A stretch of 59,332 bases of DNA. Origin: Scytonema millei VB511283. GTDB lineage: Bacteria; Cyanobacteriota; Cyanobacteriia; Cyanobacteriales; Chroococcidiopsidaceae. Of the stretch, positions 46,381-54,890 are shown in pieces (the first letter of the stretch is position 1; every line of letters begins with the position of its first letter). The stretch is taken from NCBI RefSeq assembly GCF_000817735.3, contig NZ_JTJC03000013.1, positions 1 to 59,332 of the forward strand. The letters run 5' to 3'. The notes below the pieces were generated by a model. The model made no database searches. It worked only from the letters and a program-made list of their open reading frames with translations, and was not told where the DNA came from. The translations under genes were made by a program, and so were the position numbers.

Positions 46381-49300
46381 TTATTGCGTGCCGCGCCTTG
46401 GATGGCGTTGATGCTTTTTGAATTTTTGCAAACTCGCTTTTTCTAGTTCCTTAGCTTTGGCGATCTGTCGTTCGCGATCGCGGTTAGCTAAGATTTGGGC
46501 GATCGCGCTTAACTTCAGATCGGGTTGAGTGACAATCTGGTGCAAAAGTATTTCTAAACGCTCTGCCATTTGGGTAATAGTATTTGACTCAAATAAATCG
46601 ACTCGGTAGCCAAATGAACCGTGTAAACCTGTTGGACTTTCTTCCAATTCCAGCCGCAAGTCATACTTAGTCGTCTGATTGTCAATCTCTAATGGAGTCA
46701 AATGCAGTCCCGATAACTCTGGGGTTGGCATGGGAGCATTTTGGAGAACGAACCACACTTGAAATAGCGGATTGTAACTTGAGTGACGGTCGGGCTGCAA
46801 TTCTTCCAGTAGTTTCTCGAAAGGCACGTCTTGGTAAGTATAGGCTTCTAAGGTACGCTGACGCACGCGACCCAGCAACTCTCGGAAACTGGGATCGTCG
46901 GATAAATCGGTACGCAGTACCAAAGTGTTAATAAAAAATCCAATTAGCTTTTCAACTTCTGGCTGGGTGCGGTTGGCGATCGGCGATCCGACTGAAATAT
47001 CTTCCTGTCCCGTGTAGGAATACAGCAATGTCTTGAATGCCGCTAGCAGAGTCATGAATAAGGTGACTCCTTCGCGCTGACAGAGATTTTGAATTTCTGC
47101 GGTTAAGGCTTTGGGTAGGAGAAAAGATTGTTTTGCACCCCTAAAAGTGCGGACTGGCGATCGCGGTTTATCTAGAGGTAGTTGTGTCAAGGGAGGAGCG
47201 CCGCTAAGTTGCTGCTTCCAGTAATTCAACTGAGTTTCCAACACTTCCCCTTGCAACCAATGGCGCTGCCAAATAGCAAAGTCTGTATATTGGATTGTTA
47301 AGTCGGGTAGAGGCGAGGATTCCCCAGTGGTAAAGGTTTGATAGAGCGCCGCCAGTTCTCGAACGAGTATGCCCATAGACCAAGCATCGGAGACAATATG
47401 ATGCATTGTTAGTAGTAATACGTGTTCTGTATCGTCTACTTGCAGCAGCATCACTCGCAGTAACAGATCTTGAGCCAAGTCGAAGGGACGGTTAGCTTCC
47501 TGGCGAGCTAGTTTTTGCACTTGGGCTTCCCGTGTGGGATGCGATCGCAAATCTACGACTGGCAGAGATAAATTTAAAACTGGATCGATAACTTGGAATC
47601 CTTGTCCGTCAAGTGTGACAAATTTAGTCCGCAAGGCGGCGTGACGCTGTACAATTCGATTTAAACTTTGTTCCAGCGCCGCAACATCGAGCAAGCCTGT
47701 CAAACGTACGGCTGCGGGCAGGTTGTAATACGGATTGTTGGGTTCCAGTTGGCTGAGCAGCCATAGCCGTTGTTGCCCGAAGGACAAGGGTAAATATCCC
47801 TGCTGCGAAACAGGCTCAATTGGTGTTGCTTCCCGTCCTCGTCCGAGCTTCATTGCTATTTCCACTCGCTCGGAAAATTTAGCGATCGTTGGCGACTCAA
47901 ACAAATAACGCAAGGGTAACTCGATCTCAAAAGCAGAACGCACCCGTGCCATGACTTGAGTTGCTAGCAGGGAATGTCCGCCTAACTGAAAGAAGTTGTC
48001 GTGAATACCCACTCGTTCTAACTTCAAGACATCAACCCAAATGGCAGCTAGCAGCTGTTGGACGGGGGTACGAGCAGCAGTATCAGGCTTTAACTCAGCG
48101 CTAGCCGGATCGGGTGCGGGTAGGATTTGCCTGTTAACCTTACCATTGGGCAAGAGCGGTAGTGCTTCTAAAATGACAAAGTGGTTGGGGATCGCGTACT
48201 GGGGCAGTTTCTTTTCTAAAAAGCCGCGCAGTTGAGACGCGATCGCCTGCTGCGAGTGCAACACGACATAAGCAACCAAACGGCGATCGCCTGGTTCGTC
48301 CTCCCGTGCCATAACAACAGTATCTTTTACCTCTGGGTGTTGGCTGAGAACTGCCTCAACTTCTCCTAATTCGATCCGAAAACCCCTAATCTTGACTTGG
48401 TGGTCGATCCGCCCCAGAAACTCAATATTTCCATCTGGTAGATAGCGAGCCAAATCTCCAGTTTTATAGAGGGGTGTGGGGTGTGGGGTGTGGGGTGTAG
48501 GGTGTAGGGATTTTAAATTTCTTTCTCCCTGCACTCCCTGCTCCCTGCTTTCTGACTCCCGACTCTCCCAAAAAGGATTGGGAATAAATCGTTCTTGCGT
48601 CAAATCTGGGCGGTTGAGATAGCCTCGGGCTACGCCAACACCACCAATGTAGAGTTCGCCAGGTACGCCGATGGGTACTGGTTGTAAATGGGGATCGAGG
48701 ATGTAAATCTGTGTGTTGGCAATCGGACGACCGATAGGTACAGTTCTTAAATGGCTATTTTTTTGGCACTGCCAGAATGTCACGTCGATCGCCGCTTCTG
48801 TGGGACCGTACAAATTATGCAATTCGCAATCTAGATGTTGAAAGAATTTTTCTTGCAATCCAAGGCTGAGGGCTTCGCCGCTACAGAAAACTCTCCGCAA
48901 GCGATCGCATCGATCTAAATCGCGATCGAGAAATACTTGCAGCATGGAGGGGACAAAATGCACGGTGGTAATTTGTTCTTGGGCGATGATGTTAACTAAA
49001 TAATCGCGATCGCGATGTCCCCCTGGTTTGGCGATAACCAGACACGCGCCAGTTAACAAAGTCCAGAAAAATTCCCAAACGGAGACATCAAAGCTAAACG
49101 GAGTTTTTTGCAGTACCCGATCTTGACTTGTCAGTTGGTATGCCCGTTGCATCCACAGCAGGCGATTGCAAATGCCCCGATGGGTATTCATTGCCCCTTT
49201 TGGTTTTCCCGTAGAACCAGAAGTATAAATAACATATGCTAGGTTTTCCGACCGGAGATCGCTGACCGGATTCGTTGTTTGCTCTCTAGAAATTTTTTCC

Positions 49301-51321
49301 CACTCAGTATCCAAACAAATAACCTGCGTTTGACGATCGGGTAGCCCAGCGATCTGCTTTTCTTGAGTTAACAGCACTGCGACTTGGGAATCTTGCAGCA
49401 TAAAAGCTAATCGTTCTGGGGGATACTCTGGGTCAAGCGGCACGTAAGCCCCTCCAGCTTTGAGAATTCCCCAGAGTCCGACTACCATTTCTAGCGATCG
49501 CTCCATGCAAATTCCCACCAGTACCTCTGGTTTGACTCCGAGTTGCTGTAGATAGTGGGCGACTGCATTTGCTCGCTGGTTCAACTCTCGGTAGGTTAGA
49601 TGCTCGTTTTCAAAGACTACAGCAATGGCATCAGGGGTTTGCTCAACTTGCGTTTCAAATAAATGATGCAGGCAAGTCGGTAGGGGCGCACAGCTGTGCG
49701 CCCGTACAGAGGAGTTGGGAGTCGTAGGGGCAGGTTTAGCAACAGATTCATGGCTTACGTCAATAAATCTTGGTTCAAAACCTGCCCGTACAGAGGAGTC
49801 GGGAGTTGGTACGGGCGGGTTTCCAAACCCGCCCGTACAGGTATTGTTCCATTCCACCAGGATTTGCTGTCGCTCTGCTGGTGTTAAGAGCGGTAAATCC
49901 CCGATGCTGCGATCGGGATTTTCAATAACGCCTGCTAGCAAGGTTTGGAAATGCCCTAGCATCCTGGCGATCGTGCCGCGATCGAATAGATCGGTATTGT
50001 ATTCTAGACTGCCCGTCAACCCGCGATCGGTTTCCGTCATCCACAAGGTCAAATCAAATCTTGCCGTAGTACTATCCGTTTCCAACAGGTCTAGGGTCAA
50101 ACCTGGGAGTTCCAAAGCTGACATCGGCACGTTGAGCGCAAACATCACTTGAAATAAAGGCGTGTGGCTCAAGGAACGCTCCGGTTGCAATTGCTCTACC
50201 AACTGCTCGAAGGGTAGGTCTTGATGGGCATATGCTCCTAAAGCCACTTGACGCACTCGGCTCAACAGCTCCCGAAAATTGGGAGTACCTGCCATATTGG
50301 TACGCATAACCAAGGTATTCGCAAAGAATCCGATCGCTGCTTCGATTTCGCTCCGATTGCGGTTGGCAATGGGCGAACCTACGAGTAAATCTTCCTGCCC
50401 CGTGTAGCGATAAAGCAGGGTTTTGAATGCCGCTAATAATGTCACGTACAGGGTGACATCTTCCCGCCTGCTCAAATCTTTCAATGCTTCAGTTAAAGCT
50501 AGAGGCAAGGTAAAAGATTGCACTGCTCCTTTAAAAGTCTGAATTGCAGGTCGAGGACGGTCTGTAGGCAATTCCAAAATCGGGGCGCTGCCCTCTAGTT
50601 GCTGTTGCCAGTAAGCGATTTGGGTTGCTAGTACTTCTCCTTGTAACCATTGCCGCTGCCAAACAGCAAAGTCTGCATATTGAATCGATAATTCTGGTAA
50701 GGGTGAGGGTTTGCCGCTAGCAAAAGCTGCGTATAGAGCAGCGAGTTCGCGAATCAGTATGCCGTTAGACCAACCATCAGAGATAATGTGATGGATTGTA
50801 GATAGCAGTATATGCTCGGACTGGTTCAGCCGCAGGAGAGTAAACCGTAACAGTGGAGCTTCTGCTAGGTTAAACGATCGCGTTGCCTCTACTGTCGCAA
50901 GGCGTTGCACTTCAACCTCCCGTTCTGCGGCGGGGAGTTTTTCTAAGTCGATGACTGGCAGTTTCAAAATTAAACTAGGAGCAATGACCTGGACTGGTTG
51001 CCCATCTACCTGATGGAAAGTCGTGCGTAAAACTTCGTGACGGCGCACGATTTCGTTAAAGCTTTGCTCCAAGACTGGTAAATTCAGCGCTCCTACGATT
51101 CGCAGAGCAACAGCTTGGTTGTATAAGGGATTGCCTGGATCGAGGCGATCGAGAAACCACAACCGCTGTTGAGCAAAGGACAAGGGAAAAGTATTGGTAT
51201 CGCGACTTTGGGGCTGAATTTTGACAGACGAGACATTACCGCGTTTCTGCCTCAGCCGTTGCAGTAGTAAATCGCGTTGCTGTGGAGATAGATTAGCAAT
51301 ATTGGCGATCGCGTCACTCAT
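46381..51321 (-). CDS. NRPS module C-A(Ser)-PCP-C
   Basis: 1646 residues. The first C domain has HHIISDG at 177-183. The A domain reads D-V-W-H-F-S-L-I-D plus Lys at its specificity positions (FDVSVWEFF, VHFVPSML, CSGEALS, NLYGPTE, AIDVTF), the classical Ser pocket. The PCP is LGGHSLLATQ and the terminal C domain has HHIVSDAW. The last C should condense the Ser-bearing chain with the following Asp. The start ATG at 51321 overlaps the previous stop as ATGA. In-frame repeats lie between C and A (49681-49840) and inside the A domain (48471-48580). Confidence 0.92.
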   Translation of the reverse strand: MSDAIANIANLSPQQRDLLLQRLRQKRGNVSSVKIQPQSRDTNTFPLSFAQQRLWFLDRLDPGNPLYNQAVALRIVGALNLPVLEQSFNEIVRRHEVLRTTFHQVDGQPVQVIAPSLILKLPVIDLEKLPAAEREVEVQRLATVEATRSFNLAEAPLLRFTLLRLNQSEHILLSTIHHIISDGWSNGILIRELAALYAAFASGKPSPLPELSIQYADFAVWQRQWLQGEVLATQIAYWQQQLEGSAPILELPTDRPRPAIQTFKGAVQSFTLPLALTEALKDLSRREDVTLYVTLLAAFKTLLYRYTGQEDLLVGSPIANRNRSEIEAAIGFFANTLVMRTNMAGTPNFRELLSRVRQVALGAYAHQDLPFEQLVEQLQPERSLSHTPLFQVMFALNVPMSALELPGLTLDLLETDSTTARFDLTLWMTETDRGLTGSLEYNTDLFDRGTIARMLGHFQTLLAGVIENPDRSIGDLPLLTPAERQQILVEWNNTCTGGFGNPPVPTPDSSVRAGFEPRFIDVSHESVAKPAPTTPNSSVRAHSCAPLPTCLHHLFETQVEQTPDAIAVVFENEHLTYRELNQRANAVAHYLQQLGVKPEVLVGICMERSLEMVVGLWGILKAGGAYVPLDPEYPPERLAFMLQDSQVAVLLTQEKQIAGLPDRQTQVICLDTEWEKISREQTTNPVSDLRSENLAYVIYTSGSTGKPKGAMNTHRGICNRLLWMQRAYQLTSQDRVLQKTPFSFDVSVWEFFWTLLTGACLVIAKPGGHRDRDYLVNIIAQEQITTVHFVPSMLQVFLDRDLDRCDRLRRVFCSGEALSLGLQEKFFQHLDCELHNLYGPTEAAIDVTFWQCQKNSHLRTVPIGRPIANTQIYILDPHLQPVPIGVPGELYIGGVGVARGYLNRPDLTQERFIPNPFWESRESESREQGVQGERNLKSLHPTPHTPHPTPLYKTGDLARYLPDGNIEFLGRIDHQVKIRGFRIELGEVEAVLSQHPEVKDTVVMAREDEPGDRRLVAYVVLHSQQAIASQLRGFLEKKLPQYAIPNHFVILEALPLLPNGKVNRQILPAPDPASAELKPDTAARTPVQQLLAAIWVDVLKLERVGIHDNFFQLGGHSLLATQVMARVRSAFEIELPLRYLFESPTIAKFSERVEIAMKLGRGREATPIEPVSQQGYLPLSFGQQRLWLLSQLEPNNPYYNLPAAVRLTGLLDVAALEQSLNRIVQRHAALRTKFVTLDGQGFQVIDPVLNLSLPVVDLRSHPTREAQVQKLARQEANRPFDLAQDLLLRVMLLQVDDTEHVLLLTMHHIVSDAWSMGILVRELAALYQTFTTGESSPLPDLTIQYTDFAIWQRHWLQGEVLETQLNYWKQQLSGAPPLTQLPLDKPRSPVRTFRGAKQSFLLPKALTAEIQNLCQREGVTLFMTLLAAFKTLLYSYTGQEDISVGSPIANRTQPEVEKLIGFFINTLVLRTDLSDDPSFRELLGRVRQRTLEAYTYQDVPFEKLLEELQPDRHSSYNPLFQVWFVLQNAPMPTPELSGLHLTPLEIDNQTTKYDLRLELEESPTGLHGSFGYRVDLFESNTITQMAERLEILLHQIVTQPDLKLSAIAQILANRDRERQIAKAKELEKASLQKFKKHQRHPRRGTQ
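48458..48618. repeat. 161-base segment identical to 42718-42878
   Basis: Same position in the Ser A domain as its twin in the second Asp A domain: between FIPNPF and LYKTGD. The surrounding codons differ between the two genes. Confidence 0.9.
49681..49840. repeat. Three palindromic elements in frame between C and A domains
   Basis: A GGCGCACAGCTGTGCGCC unit, a 60-base GGGCAGGTTT...AAACCTGCCC unit and a GGGCGGGTTT/AAACCCGCCC unit, separated by GGAGTCG-like units. They are translated as part of the inter-domain linker (VRAHSCAPLPT and similar). Confidence 0.9.
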
Positions 51322-54300
51322 TTTCTGCTTCCTTCCCGATCGTTCGACTCTGTTTCGCTGGCAAGTAATGTTTGAATTTCTGCTTCCGAAAGCTGCTCTA
51401 GTTCTGCTAACGTTTGGGCAAGCAATTCGCTGTCAGTCTCTTGGGCTAGTTTTTGGGCAATTTTCACGGCGAGATCGGCTACAGTAGGGGCGGCGAAAAA
51501 ATCGCGCAGGGGTAACTCGATCTCGAAAGCGTCGCGCACGCGAGACACAACTTGAGTTACAAGCAAAGAGTGTCCGCCGAGGTCAAAGAAATTGTCGTTA
51601 ATCCCAATTCGCTCTAGCCGCAACACTTCTGCCCAAATTTCCACCAGAGATTTTTCTACAGGAGTCCGAGGTGCAACAAAAGTATCTGCTAAATCGGGTC
51701 TAGATGCGTCCGGTGCAGGTAGCACTTGCCGATCCACCTTGCCATTGGGAGTCAAAGGTAGTTGCTTCAACAGCACAAAAGCAGATGGCATCATGTACTC
51801 GGGTAGTTTATCTTTCAAAAACAAGCGCAAATCGTTAGTACTTGCAGTGCTTTGACTGGGAACGACGTAAGCAACCAAACGGCGATCGCCCAGCTTATCT
51901 TCTCGAACGATGACAATCGCTTCCCTGACCTGCGGGTGTTGTCTCAGTGCTGCCTCAACTTCTCCTAACTCGATGCGGAAGCCGCGCACCTTGACCTGAT
52001 CGTCCAGCCGTCCTAGAAATTCCAGGTCGCCATCTGGTAGGAAGCGCACTAGATCGCCAGTTTTGTAAAGTCGAGAGTCGGGAGTCGTAGGGGCGGGTTT
52101 AGCAAAAGATTCACGGCTTACGTCAATAAATCTTTGCTCAAAACCCGCCCGTACAGGGGAGTCGGGGAAGAGAGCTGAGGGAGCTGAGGGAGCTGGGGAA
52201 GAAAGAAATTTTGAATTTTGTTCACGAAGTGTAGCGTTAGCGTCTATTTTGACTTTTGAATTTTCCCAAGGGTTGGGAATAAATCGTTCTTGTGTCAAAT
52301 CTGGACGGTTGAGGTAGCCTCGGGCTACGCCAGCACCAGCAATATATAATTCCCCTGGTACGCCAATCGGTACTGGCTGCAATTGCCGATCTAAGACGTA
52401 GACTTGCATATTCGCCAAGGGACGACCTAGCGGAACTGTTGCAGAATCTTGTTGCCTTGTCTCTTTTTGCCTTGTCTCTAAGGGATAGGTCAGCACGCCA
52501 ACAGTTGTTTCTGTGGGTCCATAATGGTTGATAATCCGGCAGGTTGGCGCGTACTGCTGAATTTGCTCGATGAGATTCCAACTCGCAGCCTCACCACCTA
52601 ACACCAGGCATTGACGCGGCAGAATTTTGGCTGGGGAAGGCGATGCTAAAAGCGCTGCTAAGTGTGAAGGGACAATTTTGAGACAGTCGATCGCATGGCG
52701 ATCGCAGTAATCCGCTAAGGCTACGGGATCGGATGCCCGTTGTTGAGAGACAATATGCAGACAGCCACCTTGACACAAAGCGGGAAATATGCATGTATTA
52801 CCTAAGTCAGCAGCAAAGGTAGATACGGTGGCAAAGCTAGCATCAGTTGATAAGTTGAGTTGGGGGGCGATCGCATAAAAATAATTCAGGAGTTGCCGAT
52901 GCTCGATCGCAACACCCTTGGGTTTGCCAGTCGAGCCAGAGGTGTATAGTACGTAGACGAGATTTTCAACTGTTACCTCACTCGTGAGATTCTCATCGCT
53001 ATATCGCGCAATTTCATCCCAATCCGCGTCTAGACAAATTGCCCGTGCTGAGTGGGGTGGTAATGTTTCGACTAGGTGTTGTTGTGTCAAAACGATTGCT
53101 GCTTGCGCATCTTGCAAGCGGAAAGTCAAATTCTCTGCTGGTAATGCTGGATCTAGCGGTAGATATGCGCCGCCAGCTTTGAGGATGCCTAAAAGTCCTA
53201 CCAACGTTAAGAGCGATCGCTCTAGGTAAAGTCCCACCAGCACCTCTGGTTTGACTCCCAACTGCTGTAAGTAACGAGCGAGTTGATTAGCTTCAGCATT
53301 TAATTGAGCATAAGTCAACTGCCGATCTTCAAAAACAACAGCGATTTTGTCAGGCGATCGCTCTACCTGAGCTTCAAATAATTGGTGGATGCATTTGTCA
53401 AGCGAGTAATCTGTCTGTGTTTGGTTTAATAGCAGTAGTTGTTGCCGTTCGCCCTGGCTGAGAATTTGTAACTGAGCGATCGCGATTTCTGGATTTTCGA
53501 TTGCATGGGTTAATAGAGTTTGAAACTGGGCAGCTAAGCGTTGGATAGTATCTACCGAGAAGTAATTAATATCGTAATAAAAGGCCGTACTCAGAGAATT
53601 ATCGCGTTGAGTACAAGTCAGTTTAACTTTAAACTGCTCGATGCAACTATACTGCTTGTCAAGCGAAAACGTTACACCAGCAGTAGAAATTTTCTCCGGT
53701 AATTGCTCGAATTCAAAACCGATCGGGAACGCTAAAGTATTGTTGTTTTCTGTCGTTTTTGGCGTAAAATAATCTTGCCATTCCTCGGCTTGACTGAGAG
53801 TTTTTGCGGCTAATTCTACAACTTCTTGAAAGCGTAAATCTGGGACTAAATTGGTTTCGATCGGTAGCCAGGTAGCAAGTAATCCCATGACTCGATCCAG
53901 TTCTTCATATTCTCGGCGATCGCTAGCCACTCCGATTGTAATTTCCTGTTGGGTGAGTCGCCATAAAAGTGTTTGCCAACACGCCAGCAAGACAATCGCG
54001 ATAGTAGTATCAAATTTACGCGCTAAGTTTTCAATCTGGGTGATACGAGTAAGAGCAATTGCCAATTCAAAACACTCAGGTTGAAATTTTGTTTGTTTTA
54101 AAGGCTTATTTTCAAAAGGGAGTTTTAATTCTAGGGAAGCAACTCGTTCGCGCCAATATGCATTAGCTTCCTCTGCGTCCGTGTCTGCAAGTAACTGATT
54201 TTGCCATGTCGAGAATTGGCAGTATTGTACAACTTCTGCCTCCAATTCCCGACTTTGGAGACAAGCAGAATAGGAATTGCCGATTTCAGCGATTAAATTT

Positions 54301-54890
54301 GCAATTGTCCGAGAATCGGCACACAGGGAAGGTAAACATACGTGCAAAACATGGAGATTTGCCGACAATTTCAGTAAAGACAACCGCAACAGCGAACCTG
54401 ACTCGAAATCAAAACTATGGCGACTTGCTTCTTGAAATAATGCCTCAATTGCGATCGCTTGTGCATCGTGGTTCAGATCGGACGATCCCCCCCAACCCCC
54501 CTTAATAAGGGGGGCTATGTTTCCCTCCTTTTGAAGGGGGGCTAGGGGGGATCTTTCCCAATCCTCCTGGTGAAGAGGAACTATGTTTCCCCCCTTGTGA
54601 AGGGGGGCTAGGGGGGATCTTTGAGGATCGATCGCTTGCCATTCAGGTAAGCAATCATCTACCACAGCCATAACTGGTAACTTCCGACCGGGTAGCCGCC
54701 TAAAAATCGTGCGGAAAATTTCATTTCGATAGATAATGTGTTGTAAAGCTGCTTTTAAAACCTCTGGTTGAAGCGCCCCTTCTATGGAAATAGCACACTC
54801 AGTTATGTAAGCAGGACTATCTTGCTGCAACAACCACAGGCGTTTTTGCTGGGGAGAAAGCTCAAAGCCGCTAATAGTTTCAGTTTGCAT
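51318..54890 (-). CDS. NRPS module C*-A(Asp)-PCP
   Basis: 1190 residues. The N-terminal condensation-like domain has LPSLCAD (186-192) where HHxxxDG should be, and it closely resembles the C* domain of the last module. The A domain (FAADLGNT, CLKIVPSHL, VLGGEAA, NHYGPTE, TVGVLT) gives D-L-T-K-V-G-H-V-G plus Lys, the Asp pocket. The PCP is LGGHSLLVTQ near residue 1100. Residues 91-135 come from the CCCCCC/GGGGGG repeat and about 65 residues before LYKTGD come from other repeats. It overlaps the genes on both sides by 11 and 4 bases. The hydroxylase domain fused to the preceding protein should act here. Confidence 0.92.
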   Translation of the reverse strand: MQTETISGFELSPQQKRLWLLQQDSPAYITECAISIEGALQPEVLKAALQHIIYRNEIFRTIFRRLPGRKLPVMAVVDDCLPEWQAIDPQRSPLAPLHKGGNIVPLHQEDWERSPLAPLQKEGNIAPLIKGGWGGSSDLNHDAQAIAIEALFQEASRHSFDFESGSLLRLSLLKLSANLHVLHVCLPSLCADSRTIANLIAEIGNSYSACLQSRELEAEVVQYCQFSTWQNQLLADTDAEEANAYWRERVASLELKLPFENKPLKQTKFQPECFELAIALTRITQIENLARKFDTTIAIVLLACWQTLLWRLTQQEITIGVASDRREYEELDRVMGLLATWLPIETNLVPDLRFQEVVELAAKTLSQAEEWQDYFTPKTTENNNTLAFPIGFEFEQLPEKISTAGVTFSLDKQYSCIEQFKVKLTCTQRDNSLSTAFYYDINYFSVDTIQRLAAQFQTLLTHAIENPEIAIAQLQILSQGERQQLLLLNQTQTDYSLDKCIHQLFEAQVERSPDKIAVVFEDRQLTYAQLNAEANQLARYLQQLGVKPEVLVGLYLERSLLTLVGLLGILKAGGAYLPLDPALPAENLTFRLQDAQAAIVLTQQHLVETLPPHSARAICLDADWDEIARYSDENLTSEVTVENLVYVLYTSGSTGKPKGVAIEHRQLLNYFYAIAPQLNLSTDASFATVSTFAADLGNTCIFPALCQGGCLHIVSQQRASDPVALADYCDRHAIDCLKIVPSHLAALLASPSPAKILPRQCLVLGGEAASWNLIEQIQQYAPTCRIINHYGPTETTVGVLTYPLETRQKETRQQDSATVPLGRPLANMQVYVLDRQLQPVPIGVPGELYIAGAGVARGYLNRPDLTQERFIPNPWENSKVKIDANATLREQNSKFLSSPAPSAPSALFPDSPVRAGFEQRFIDVSRESFAKPAPTTPDSRLYKTGDLVRFLPDGDLEFLGRLDDQVKVRGFRIELGEVEAALRQHPQVREAIVIVREDKLGDRRLVAYVVPSQSTASTNDLRLFLKDKLPEYMMPSAFVLLKQLPLTPNGKVDRQVLPAPDASRPDLADTFVAPRTPVEKSLVEIWAEVLRLERIGINDNFFDLGGHSLLVTQVVSRVRDAFEIELPLRDFFAAPTVADLAVKIAQKLAQETDSELLAQTLAELEQLSEAEIQTLLASETESNDREGSRK
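52066..52262. repeat. Repeat cluster in the first Asp A domain
   Basis: A GGGCGGGTTT palindromic element (52087-52155), CTGAGGGAG units and an AAAATTCAAAAT unit. They are translated between the FIPNPW and LYKTGD motifs, the same place as in the other two A domains but with different repeat content. Confidence 0.9.
54484..54622. repeat. CCCCCC/GGGGGG hairpin units in the C* domain
   Basis: Three related units coding SPLAPLHKGG, SPLAPLQKEG and APLIKGGWGG. They interrupt the N-terminal lobe of C* at residues 91-135; the C* domain of the last module has no such insert. Confidence 0.9.

Noticed and set aside
51318-54890. An impression that the Asp A domains lack the Asp that binds the alpha-amino group
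   Set aside because: Aligning FAADLGNT with the Asp at pocket position 1 gives D-L-T at positions 235, 236 and 239, followed by K at 278, a normal Asp code. The first alignment was shifted by two residues.
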